Source of the DNA: Gammaproteobacteria bacterium UBA3498
GTDB lineage: Bacteria; Pseudomonadota; Gammaproteobacteria; Pseudomonadales; Pseudohongiellaceae
Length of the DNA stretch: 13,892 bases
Direction: 5' to 3'
Assembly (NCBI GenBank): GCA_002377605.1
Contig: DFQD01000230.1
Location: forward strand, 20,982 to 34,873
A program made the translations under genes and the position numbers. The notes under the pieces are model-generated. The model was not told where the DNA came from, searched no databases, and saw only the letters and a list, made by a program, of their open reading frames with translations. Positions 7,679 through 13,892 of this stretch are shown in pieces; within the stretch, counting starts at the first letter, position 1; each line of letters opens with the position of its first letter.

Positions 7679-7687
7679 ATTCTATCA
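7679..7687 (-). promoter_or_regulatory. Candidate internal promoter for ribD and the rib genes (extended -10)
   Basis: The minus strand reads TGATAGAAT here, an extended -10 element of the TGn-TATAAT type, in the only sizeable gap of the block. It would start transcription near 7672 and give a leader of about 70 nt before the ribD ATG. No good -35 hexamer is present at 16-18 nt. I see no FMN riboswitch sequence in the leader. Confidence 0.3.
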
Positions 7688-7708
7688 GAATTGAGGGTAT
7701 TTAGTGGA

Positions 7709-8170
7709 CTAACTAGGGCTGTCTTTTGAGAGTCTGTCAATCTCTTCTCTAAACTCATTGAGGTCTTTAAAGCTGCGGTAGACAGAGGCAAAACGGACAA
7801 ATGCCACTTCATCGAGATTGCGCAATTCCTTCATGACTTGCTCGCCCACATTACGGGAATGAATCTCTCTTTCCCCGGTAGATCGAAGATTTGCTTTGAT
7901 ACGATTAACCGCTTCTTCGACTTTTTCTATGCTCACTGGCCGTTTTTCTAATGCTTTTGATAATCCTGCGAAAAGCTTGTCTTCATTAAATGGTTCGCGA
8001 ATTCCATCTTGTTTAATGATTCGCGGCATGACTAGTTCAGCAGATTCGTAAGTTGTGAACCGCTCTTCACATGTAATGCACTCACGCCGTCTGCGAACAT
8101 GATTACCCTCAGACACTAAACGAGAATCTATAACCTTGGTGTCAACTGCACCACAAAAAGGGCAATGCAT
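7709..8170 (-). CDS. nrdR: Transcriptional repressor NrdR (ribonucleotide reductase regulator)
   Basis: ATP/dATP-sensing repressor that binds NrdR boxes upstream of ribonucleotide reductase operons. The 153-residue length is standard. The N-terminal zinc ribbon uses Cys3, Cys6, Cys31 and Cys34, with the DNA-contacting RRRREC stretch at 26-31. The ATP-cone domain (about 46-136) shows PRIIKQDGIREPFNEDKLFAGL, with ALEKRP and AFVRFASVYRSF further on. The ATG has AAGGA 5 nt upstream. It follows glyA by 36 nt, and glyA-nrdR-ribD is a familiar gammaproteobacterial order. Its targets are not in this window. Confidence 0.97.
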   Translation of the reverse strand: MHCPFCGAVDTKVIDSRLVSEGNHVRRRRECITCEERFTTYESAELVMPRIIKQDGIREPFNEDKLFAGLSKALEKRPVSIEKVEEAVNRIKANLRSTGEREIHSRNVGEQVMKELRNLDEVAFVRFASVYRSFKDLNEFREEIDRLSKDSPS

Positions 8171-8206
8171 AAAAATCCTTAAGTGTTTGCTGCTGTATTA
8201 AAATTA

Positions 8207-9460
8207 TTATTGATATACAGGAAATCGAGAACAAAGCTCAATTACTTTAGCTTTTACTTCCACAATCTTATCTTCACTATTAATGTCTTCCAAGATGTCA
8301 CACATCCAAGATGTTAGATTATTCACTTCTAAGTGCTTAAATCCTCTCGTAGTAATAGCTGGTGATCCTATTCGCAGTCCACTGGTTACAAATGGAGGAT
8401 TGGGATCATTGGGTACTGCATTTTTATTAACTGTAATGTTGGCACAACCTAATGCGGCATCTGCATCCTTCCCCGTAATGCCTTGTTTGACTAAGCTAAG
8501 CAAAAACAAATGATCATCAGTTCCATTAGAAACAACATCGAATCCCCTATCGATAAATACCTTTGCCATCTCCCTTGCATTTTCCACTGTTTGTTTTTGG
8601 TAGCTAACGAATTCTTCACTCATTGCTTCTTTTAAGCAAACTGCTTTTGCCGCAATCACGTGCATAAGAGGTCCACCCTGACTTTCTGGAAATACAGCAA
8701 AATTCAATTTCTTTTCCAGTTCGGGATTGGCTCGGGCCAAGATCAAACCTCCTCTTGGTCCACGCAAGGTTTTATGAGTAGTTGTAGTTGTAACATCGGC
8801 AATATTTACTGGGCTAGGGTATACACCCGCAGCGATTAATCCAGACACATGCGCCATATCTACCAGCAAATAGGCACCAACACTGTCTGCTATTTCTCTG
8901 AATTTCTGCCAATCAATGACTCTTGAATAGGCTGAGAATCCAGCAACAATCAATTTGGGTTTATGCTCCTGTGCCAGATCGTTTACCTGATCATAATCGA
9001 TCTCACCGGTTTCGCTGTTCAAGCCGTATTGAACCGACTTATATATTCTTCCAGAAAAACTCACAGTGGCGCCGTGTGTCAAATGCCCCCCGTCAGCCAG
9101 ACTCATACCCAGCAGGATATCACCCGGTTGCAACAGCGCCATGTAAGCCGCAACATTTGCCCCTGAACCAGAATGGGGTTGCACATTGGCAAAGTCAGCC
9201 TGGAATAATTCTTTGGCTCGAGCGATTGCCAATTCCTCCACTACATCGACATTTTCGCAGCCACCGTAGTAGCGTTTTCCTGGGTAACCCTCTGCGTATT
9301 TATTAGTTAGAACCGAACCCTGCGCCTCCATAACAAGTGGGCTGGTGTGATTTTCTGATGCAATCAGTTCGATATGTTCTTCCTGACGTGTCTTTTCTGC
9401 TTCGATAGCTGCGCTAATTTCTGGATCAAATTCCGATAGGCTGGTATCGCTTTTGAACAT
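8207..9460 (-). CDS. glyA: Serine hydroxymethyltransferase
   Basis: Pyridoxal-phosphate enzyme interconverting serine plus tetrahydrofolate with glycine plus 5,10-methylene-tetrahydrofolate; it is the main source of one-carbon units and glycine. The 417 residues match E. coli GlyA in length. Visible motifs are HIELIASENHTSP, LTNKYAEGYPGKRYYGGCE, SGSGANVAAYMAL, DMAHVSGLIAAG and the cofactor-binding TTTTTHKTLRGPRGG with Schiff-base Lys230. A C-terminal SGLRIGSPAITTRGF binds the substrate carboxylate. The ATG has GGAG 6 nt upstream. It is the first gene of the minus-strand block and diverges from ettA across a 168-bp control region. Confidence 0.98.
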   Translation of the reverse strand: MFKSDTSLSEFDPEISAAIEAEKTRQEEHIELIASENHTSPLVMEAQGSVLTNKYAEGYPGKRYYGGCENVDVVEELAIARAKELFQADFANVQPHSGSGANVAAYMALLQPGDILLGMSLADGGHLTHGATVSFSGRIYKSVQYGLNSETGEIDYDQVNDLAQEHKPKLIVAGFSAYSRVIDWQKFREIADSVGAYLLVDMAHVSGLIAAGVYPSPVNIADVTTTTTHKTLRGPRGGLILARANPELEKKLNFAVFPESQGGPLMHVIAAKAVCLKEAMSEEFVSYQKQTVENAREMAKVFIDRGFDVVSNGTDDHLFLLSLVKQGITGKDADAALGCANITVNKNAVPNDPNPPFVTSGLRIGSPAITTRGFKHLEVNNLTSWMCDILEDINSEDKIVEVKAKVIELCSRFPVYQ

Positions 9461-9501
9461 TAACTACTCCATTGACTGAGGCGGGCATTTTTGAAGGCGC
9501 T

Positions 9502-9507
9502 ATTCTA
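9502..9507 (-). promoter_or_regulatory. Candidate -10 element for glyA and the downstream operon
   Basis: The minus strand reads TAGAAT, about 41 nt upstream of the glyA ATG, which would give a leader of roughly 35 nt. The best -35-like hexamer, TTGATG at 9528-9533, leaves a 20-nt spacer, longer than usual, so activator help or another promoter is possible. Confidence 0.27.
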
Positions 9508-9570
9508 CCCGATGACTCTTGGATGAGCATCAAGATATTGGGGTTTTATCCCGGATTTTTTATAAGAAAC

Positions 9571-9582
9571 ACGATATATCGT
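9571..9582. promoter_or_regulatory. Perfect 12-bp palindrome in the glyA-ettA divergent region (possible operator)
   Basis: ACGATATATCGT is an exact inverted repeat with no spacer. It sits about 110 bp from the glyA start and 46 bp from the ettA start, just upstream of the candidate ettA -10 element. A dimeric regulator could bind here, but I do not recognise the site as any named operator. Confidence 0.3.
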
Positions 9583-9583
9583 A

Positions 9584-9592
9584 TGCAATAAT
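9584..9592 (+). promoter_or_regulatory. Candidate extended -10 promoter of ettA
   Basis: TGCAATAAT is an extended -10 element about 36 nt upstream of the ettA ATG. No convincing -35 is visible, since the palindrome at 9571-9582 occupies the spacer region. The ettA ribosome binding site, GGAG at 9619-9622, lies 6 nt before the ATG. Confidence 0.28.
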
Positions 9593-9628
9593 ACGGCCTT
9601 CGTTTTTCAGGTCTAATTGGAGTAAAGA

Positions 9629-11299
9629 ATGTCGCAGTTTGTTTACACGATGCAGCGTGTTGGCAAGGTAGTACCCCCTAAACGAGAAATTCTCAAGGAC
9701 ATCTCACTTTCTTTTTTCCCGGGAGCAAAGATTGGTGTCTTAGGATTAAATGGAGCAGGTAAGTCGACTCTCCTACGCATAATGGCCGGCAGAGATAAAG
9801 AAATTAACGGTGAAGCTCGCCCACAACCTGGAATAAATATCGGTTACTTGCCGCAAGAGCCAGAACTTGATGAATCTAAAGATGTACGTGGCAATGTGCA
9901 AGACGGAATAAAAGACATCATAGATTTGGTTGAGAAATTCAATGCCATAAGCGATAAGTTTGCAGAACCCATGGAAGAGGAAGAGATGAATGCACTACTG
10001 CAAAGACAGGGAGAGCTCCAAAATGCCATAGACTCTGTCGATGGTTGGCAGATCGAAAGAACATTGGAAATTGCCGCGGATGCTTTACGGCTTCCGGCCT
10101 GGGAAGAATCGGTAAGTCATTTGTCTGGTGGGGAAAAACGTCGCGTTGCCTTGTGTCGATTGCTCCTTTCCAAACCGGATATGTTGCTACTGGATGAACC
10201 AACCAACCACCTCGATGCTGAAAGTGTTGCCTGGTTGGAGCGATTTCTGCAGGAGTATCCTGGCACCGTCGTTGCAATCACCCACGACCGTTACTTTCTC
10301 GACAATGCTGCAGGCTGGATACTTGAGTTAGACCGAGGCCATGGCATTCCTTATGAAGGTAACTACAGCGCCTGGTTAGAAGCTAAAGAAAAACGTCTTG
10401 CTGTTGAAGAGAAACAACATGCCTCCCACGAACGTACGATCAAATCCGAACTTGAGTGGGTGCGGGCAAATCCCAAAGGCAGACAGTCGAAGAGCAAGGC
10501 TCGCATAGCTCGCTTCGAAGAATTAAATTCCCAGGACTTCCAAAAACGCAGAGAAACCCAAGAACTCTATATTCCACCAGGCCCACGCTTGGGTGATAAA
10601 GTGTTAGAAGTGAACAAGCTCTGCAAGGGGTTTGGGGACAAGACCTTAATCGATGACTTATGCTTCACCGTACCCAAAGGAAGTATCCTCGGTATTGTCG
10701 GTGGAAATGGCGCAGGAAAGACGACTTTCCTGCGCATGTTGGTTGGAACAGAGCAACCAGATTCTGGCAGCATCGATCTCGGTGAAACTGTTGATCTTGC
10801 GTATGTCGATCAAGGTAGGGACGAACTAAACGGTGAGAACACAGTCTGGCAGGAAATATCAAATGAGCAGGATATTATTCAAATTGGTAAATATGAAATC
10901 TCCTCGCGGGCCTATGCCAGTCGCTTTAATTTTCGTGGCGGTGATCAACAAAAACATGTAAAAGATCTATCCGGTGGCGAACGCAACAGACTGCATATGG
11001 CCAAGCTACTTAGACGCGGAGGTAATGTATTACTATTAGATGAGCCGACTAATGATCTTGACGTAGAAACCTTGCGCGCTTTGGAAGAAGCGCTGTTGGC
11101 ATTTCCAGGTAGCGCGATTGTGGTTTCACACGACCGCTGGTTTCTAGATCGAATATGCACCCATATTCTTGCGTTCGAAGGCGACAGTGAAGTCGTGTTT
11201 CATGAAGGCAACTATTCAGATTACGAAACCAATAGAAAGAAGCGCTTGGGGGATACAGCTCAACCTACGCGCATGAAATACAAAAAGTTGGATGGCTAA
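9629..11299 (+). CDS. ettA: Energy-dependent translational throttle protein EttA (ABC-F ATPase)
   Basis: Soluble ABC-F protein that binds the ribosomal E site and gates entry into elongation according to the ATP/ADP ratio. The 556 residues align with E. coli EttA (555) along their whole length. Nucleotide-binding domain 1 has the Walker A motif GLNGAGKST (39-47), LSGGE (165-169) and LLLDEPTNHLD (186-196, Glu190). The P-site-tRNA-interaction linker lies at about 241-300, with the basic GRQSKSKARIARFEELN. Domain 2 has GGNGAGKTT (358-366), LSGGE (447-451) and LLLDEPTNDLD (468-478, Glu472). There are no membrane segments, as expected for ABC-F. The ATG has GGAG 6 nt upstream. Its stop is one base from the stop of the convergent lambda P-like gene. 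Confidence 0.97.
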   Translation: MSQFVYTMQRVGKVVPPKREILKDISLSFFPGAKIGVLGLNGAGKSTLLRIMAGRDKEINGEARPQPGINIGYLPQEPELDESKDVRGNVQDGIKDIIDLVEKFNAISDKFAEPMEEEEMNALLQRQGELQNAIDSVDGWQIERTLEIAADALRLPAWEESVSHLSGGEKRRVALCRLLLSKPDMLLLDEPTNHLDAESVAWLERFLQEYPGTVVAITHDRYFLDNAAGWILELDRGHGIPYEGNYSAWLEAKEKRLAVEEKQHASHERTIKSELEWVRANPKGRQSKSKARIARFEELNSQDFQKRRETQELYIPPGPRLGDKVLEVNKLCKGFGDKTLIDDLCFTVPKGSILGIVGGNGAGKTTFLRMLVGTEQPDSGSIDLGETVDLAYVDQGRDELNGENTVWQEISNEQDIIQIGKYEISSRAYASRFNFRGGDQQKHVKDLSGGERNRLHMAKLLRRGGNVLLLDEPTNDLDVETLRALEEALLAFPGSAIVVSHDRWFLDRICTHILAFEGDSEVVFHEGNYSDYETNRKKRLGDTAQPTRMKYKKLDG

Positions 11300-11300
11300 A

Positions 11301-12017
11301 TTAGAGATTTAGATCTTTCTTTAATTTTGCAAGCTTGGCCTTAACTTCCTTTTTATCCAATTTACGTTCCACTTTATCACTAAGTGCTTCTGGCGCTTCG
11401 ATGCTGAGCTCTTCACCACTGATAACTCGCCGACACAATTGTTCAAAATGGTATTCAAATACCGGAAAGGCGGCAGCTTCTCGTTCGTTTGCTAAAAAGT
11501 ACCATCCCGCAGCTCTGCCCGCGTAGTAAACCGCTTCATGACTCCAGTTAAATTCCCTTTTAGGCGATGGAGCGGAACAGGCTTCGACATAAGCCTGTCT
11601 GACTGATGGAAGTCCAAATAAATCTGTCCCAGCTTCGCAGGCTCGAATAAAAGCCGCGATTGAAGGAAGGTAATCCTGAGATTGAATGACATGTTTTGCC
11701 GCCGCAACGATCTGCCGTGGGGAATATCTTTCTAAATTGCTAAGCCAATATTTTTTCGCAATGGCCAAGGCTTCTACTTCGGCAAAAGCTTTATGAAATT
11801 GGTTGTGATAAGCAAACTCAAATTCTGCGAATATTTGGTTTACCGCATCCACATGATCGAGTTCCCGATTATTGACATAATCTTGATCAGGTTCTGCAAC
11901 TCTATCCGCGGCAGATGTTATAGCCGAACTACTCTGCCCAACTTCGGTCGGCGAATTGCTGGAACTTTTCTTTAAGTCGTTGCTGGCCTGATCCAGTAAT
12001 GGATTGATTTTCTGCAT
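11301..12017 (-). CDS. Phage lambda replication protein P-like putative helicase loader
   Basis: 238 residues. Residues 1-50 are polar and low in complexity. From about 55 the protein resembles lambda P, which binds DnaB and delivers it to an origin. Shared patterns are KKYWLSNLERYSPRQIVAA, DYLPSIAAFIRAC (115-127; lambda has FLPSPGQFVAWC), GLPSVRQAYVEAC (135-147), NWSHEAVYYAGRAAGWY (157-173) and a lysine-rich C-terminal helix, KAKLAKLKKDL. No Walker A or other ATPase motif is visible, so it is not a DnaC-type AAA+ loader. It lies directly downstream of the DnaT-repeat gene. The ATG at 12017 gives an 89-nt overlap and has no good ribosome binding site. A GTG at 11850-11852 (residue 56) would avoid the overlap and keep the homologous region. 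The assignment rests on motif resemblance, and the cellular role is inferred. Confidence 0.68.
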   Translation of the reverse strand: MQKINPLLDQASNDLKKSSSNSPTEVGQSSSAITSAADRVAEPDQDYVNNRELDHVDAVNQIFAEFEFAYHNQFHKAFAEVEALAIAKKYWLSNLERYSPRQIVAAAKHVIQSQDYLPSIAAFIRACEAGTDLFGLPSVRQAYVEACSAPSPKREFNWSHEAVYYAGRAAGWYFLANEREAAAFPVFEYHFEQLCRRVISGEELSIEAPEALSDKVERKLDKKEVKAKLAKLKKDLNL

Positions 12018-13053
12018 TTGCTATTTCAGCGCTTTCCAAGTGTTTTAACTGTCTTGCCCAATCTTGTTTAATGAATTGCAGGAACACCGTATTCCAGGAT
12101 GATTTTACTTGCTGTCTGTCTTTCCAATACAACACAAACTCCGGAACACGGCTGCGCGCCCACTCTTCGTTAATCTCAGCTAATTGTAATATTTCATAAC
12201 AATCTAAACTTGGGTGCCAATCATCTGGAATTTGTTTAGGAGTATCATCCCGCCCAAATGAAGTCGTGAATTTCGCCCACTGACGGCGGATGTGTTCAAT
12301 AAACTTTGTATTCCAGGCACCGTGGACGGCACCCCGCTCACGCCAATACAAAACAAACTCTGGCACTGCATCTTGAATGAAGCTTGGGTTAATACCTGCA
12401 TTCTCAAGGATGCCCATGGCTTCTGGGCTTGGAGTCCAGTCAGCTGACATTGTACTAGCCAGCTCATGAGCACCACGGCGCGTTTGCTCATTGCGCCATT
12501 CTTTTAATACATGTTTATAAAACGCGTTGCCCCATGAAAAACGGGATTGCCCCCTATCCCTCCAGTAATTAACAAACTCCGGAACCAATTGCTTAATAAA
12601 GTCCTCTGGGATGGAATGCTGTTTACAGAGCCGAATCCAATTCTGATCTGGTTGCCAGTCTACAGGAACAAGCCCTGCGCTGTTGGCAGAAGGGGGAATT
12701 TTTGGTCTCTGTTTACCTCTCCTTGGTTTTTCCTTGGGATGTACCTGATCATTTATAGCAAGGAGGATTTCTACATTTGAATTTAGGGGCTCAATTCTGA
12801 TCATACCAAGGTTTTGAAGACTTTCTTGAATCCGTTTAATTTCAGAGAGATCCCAAAAAGACAAAAGTGATTCTAGCTCCCGATAACTTACTTTAATCCA
12901 GATTAATGCAGAATCATCATTTCGCTTAACTTTTTCGCGATATTCAATCAAATCAGCAATGGCTTGTAGCATCACTGCTTCTTCCAAGCCAATAGTTGCA
13001 GCTAGGGTTGGAGAAATGAGCAGTTGCCGCTCTGAAAGTATCGGAGACTTCAT
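11929..13053 (-). CDS. Winged-helix-like protein with three tandem DnaT-type domains (putative primosome protein)
   Basis: 374 residues. Residues 1-100 (SERQLLISPTLAATIGLEEA, then ESLLSFWDLSEIKRIQESL) resemble the N-terminal winged helix of phage and plasmid replication initiators. A basic, Pro-rich linker (105-128, KPRRGKQRPK) follows. Three DnaT-like domains start at 131, 204 and 277, each 73 residues and alignable without gaps. Shared positions are DW-P, VPEFV-YW followed by a basic and an acidic residue (157, 230, 303), and W-x3-F-x7-W. E. coli DnaT has one such domain, which binds single-stranded DNA and helps PriA/PriB hand over to DnaB-DnaC. The C-terminal 25 residues overlap the lambda P-like gene. 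The ATG is preceded by no strong ribosome binding site. A role in replication restart or helicase loading is inferred from the domains and partner. Confidence 0.75.
   Translation of the reverse strand: MKSPILSERQLLISPTLAATIGLEEAVMLQAIADLIEYREKVKRNDDSALIWIKVSYRELESLLSFWDLSEIKRIQESLQNLGMIRIEPLNSNVEILLAINDQVHPKEKPRRGKQRPKIPPSANSAGLVPVDWQPDQNWIRLCKQHSIPEDFIKQLVPEFVNYWRDRGQSRFSWGNAFYKHVLKEWRNEQTRRGAHELASTMSADWTPSPEAMGILENAGINPSFIQDAVPEFVLYWRERGAVHGAWNTKFIEHIRRQWAKFTTSFGRDDTPKQIPDDWHPSLDCYEILQLAEINEEWARSRVPEFVLYWKDRQQVKSSWNTVFLQFIKQDWARQLKHLESAEIANAENQSITGSGQQRLKEKFQQFADRSWAE
12007..12663 (-). repeat. Three 219-bp in-frame coding repeats encoding the DnaT-like domains
   Basis: Units are 12445-12663, 12226-12444 and 12007-12225, read on the minus strand, each exactly 73 codons with no indels at protein level. 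Conservation is partly retained in DNA. The 14-mer GTTCCGGAGTTTGT occurs in units 1 and 3, and TTGTATTGG is common to units 2 and 3. The flanks of each unit have diverged strongly, so the duplication is not recent. Confidence 0.8.
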
Positions 13054-13145
13054 TTGTTAAAAACTACTCGGTTAATACAAAAAACAAGATAAGAAAGATG
13101 TTAACCCCATCGTAACACAGCGAGAATTTCTTCTGCATTTAGTAA

Positions 13146-13175
13146 TTGATCCTTTTATTGCCGTCGCTGTAATAT
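13146..13175 (+). promoter_or_regulatory. Candidate sigma-70-type promoter of the glycerate kinase-like gene
   Basis: TTGATC (13146-13151) and TAATAT (13170-13175) are separated by 18 nt. A start near 13182 would give a leader of about 40 nt. That leader could form a short hairpin, GTTGC (13185-13189) with GCAAC (13198-13202). It contains no Shine-Dalgarno sequence. Confidence 0.38.
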
Positions 13176-13190
13176 CTAATAGTCGTTGCG

Positions 13191-13233
13191 GTTATTAGCA
13201 ACATATTCGCTAGTTATTAACAATGTATTCACA
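13191..13233 (+). repeat. Imperfect 20-bp direct repeat spanning the kinase start codon
   Basis: GTTATTAGCAACATATTCGC at 13191-13210 and GTTATTAACAATGTATTCAC at 13214-13233 match at 16 of 20 positions with a 23-bp period. The second copy contains the ATG of the kinase gene. It could be a tandem regulator site or a small duplication that created the present start. Confidence 0.45.
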
Positions 13234-13892
13234 ACTAATTAGTGACTTTGTAGACAATGAAACGCTTCCTGGCTCTTATCGAGAAGATGCCCTTAAGTTC
13301 TTTGTTCCACTGGTAGACTTAATCGCAAACCGAAAGCTTGATTCTAAGCGTACCTTATATTTAGGGATTAATGGTGCACAAGGCACAGGAAAAACAACTT
13401 TAGGGAAATTATTAGTTACTTTGCTGAGTGCTCGCGAATTTAGAGTCGCAAATTTTTCCATCGATGATTTCTATTTGACACAATCGGAACGTAAGCAATT
13501 GGCAGAAAGTCAGCACCCGTTATTAGCTACGCGGGGAGTGCCAGGAACTCATGACATTTCACTATTAATGACCAAATTCGAAGAGCTAAAAAATCTAAAG
13601 GCGGGACAAGAGTGCAAACTACCACGCTTTAATAAGGCCATTGATAATCGCTACGGAACAGGAAACTGGCAAAAGCTTATAGGGCCTATAGATGTAGTGA
13701 TTTTAGAAGGTTGGTTTGTAGGTGCTTTCCCACAAGCTGCGGGGGACCTTGAGCGACCGATAAACGAATTCGAAAAGACCGAAGATGCAGATGGCAGATG
13801 GAGGGAGTATGCAAACCACCAACTAGCTGGTCAGTACCAATCAGCTTTTGATCAACTCGATTTGCTCATCATGCTGAAGGCTCCCTCATTCA
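13223..13892 (+). CDS. Plant-type D-glycerate 3-kinase-like P-loop kinase, 3' end cut by window
   Basis: Open frame from ATG 13223 through the last base (223 codons visible, no stop). A P-loop NGAQGTGKTTL (Walker A at 51-59) is followed by SIDDFYLTQSERKQLA (79-94), TRGVPGTHDISLL (103-115), KLPRFNKAIDNRYG (132-145) and VVILEGWFVGAFP (158-170). This motif order matches plant and cyanobacterial glycerate kinase (GLYK) and the yeast Tda10 family. GLYK phosphorylates D-glycerate to 3-phosphoglycerate; other family members have uncertain substrates. An upstream in-frame TAG (13211-13213) leaves this ATG as the only standard start, and it has no recognisable ribosome binding site. It diverges from the DnaT-repeat gene. 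A link to serine metabolism through glyA is possible but not shown. Confidence 0.8.
   Translation, partial: MYSQLISDFVDNETLPGSYREDALKFFVPLVDLIANRKLDSKRTLYLGINGAQGTGKTTLGKLLVTLLSAREFRVANFSIDDFYLTQSERKQLAESQHPLLATRGVPGTHDISLLMTKFEELKNLKAGQECKLPRFNKAIDNRYGTGNWQKLIGPIDVVILEGWFVGAFPQAAGDLERPINEFEKTEDADGRWREYANHQLAGQYQSAFDQLDLLIMLKAPSF

Noticed and set aside
8923..9306. 127-codon plus-strand open frame opposite glyA
   Set aside because: It lies entirely within the well-conserved glyA coding region, encodes no recognisable motif, and has no ribosome binding site; it is a shadow frame.
9541..9562. GGGGTTTTATCCC followed by a T-run, resembling a terminator
   Set aside because: The stem is only three to four pairs, and no gene ends just upstream of it on the plus strand, so a terminator there is unlikely.
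9939..10277. 112-codon minus-strand open frame opposite ettA
   Set aside because: It overlaps fully the conserved first ABC domain of EttA and has no family signature.
11970..11976. CTTAAAG in the DnaT-repeat/P-like overlap as a frameshift site that would fuse the two proteins
   Set aside because: The fusion would require a +1 shift, and no recognised slippery heptamer, stop context or stimulatory structure is visible; overlap or internal initiation explains the layout more simply.
11301..13053. Prophage remnant
   Set aside because: No integrase, repressor, structural, lysis or attachment-site sequences are visible, and both flanks are housekeeping-type genes; captured phage-type genes remain possible but not a prophage in this window.
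1..13892. tRNA, rRNA, CRISPR or insertion-sequence features
   Set aside because: I found no cloverleaf-like sequence, rRNA segment, regularly spaced short repeats or transposase motifs in either strand.

Overview
This window looks like chromosomal core DNA of a gammaproteobacterium, probably a Pseudomonas-like or marine lineage (Cellvibrionales/Oceanospirillales type). The evidence is the gene order glyA-nrdR-ribD-ribE-ribBA-ribH-nusB-thiL-pgpA-ribA, an EttA close to the E. coli protein, and a RibBA with a decayed GTP cyclohydrolase domain. The exact taxon is inference. Base composition looks moderate and even, and I see no integrase, transposase, tRNA, rRNA or CRISPR array.

Layout. Positions 1-830 (+) hold a 5'-truncated btuF-like vitamin B12 periplasmic binding protein. 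From 9460 down to 835 (-) runs a compact eleven-gene block: glyA, nrdR, ribD, ribE, ribBA, ribH, nusB, thiL, pgpA, ribA and a cobC-like phosphatase. Most gaps are under 45 nt; the exception is 106 nt between nrdR and ribD, where an internal promoter is possible. The block encodes the dedicated GTP- and ribulose-phosphate-consuming steps of riboflavin synthesis (RibA, RibD, RibBA, RibH, RibE). It also covers thiamine activation, a phosphatidylglycerol step, transcription antitermination, ribonucleotide reductase control and one-carbon metabolism. The last gene removes a phosphate in cobalamin lower-loop assembly, and it converges on btuF.

At 9461-9628 a divergent control region with a perfect 12-bp palindrome separates glyA from ettA (9629-11299, +), an ABC-F translation factor. 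EttA converges, with one base between stop codons, on a two-gene minus-strand unit (13053-11301). Its first gene encodes a protein with a probable winged-helix N-terminus followed by three tandem DnaT-like domains, spaced exactly 73 residues apart. Its second gene encodes a protein resembling the phage lambda P helicase loader, and the two open frames overlap by 89 nt. A second divergent region (13054-13222) leads to a 3'-truncated plant-type D-glycerate 3-kinase homologue (13223 to the end, +).

The most interesting item is the DnaT3/P-like pair. It parallels the E. coli dnaT-dnaC operon and the lambda O-P pair, but uses a triplicated DnaT module and a loader without a visible AAA+ ATPase motif, set among housekeeping genes. 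It may be a domesticated phage-type system for loading the replicative helicase or restarting replication. No intergenic stretch exceeds 300 bases.
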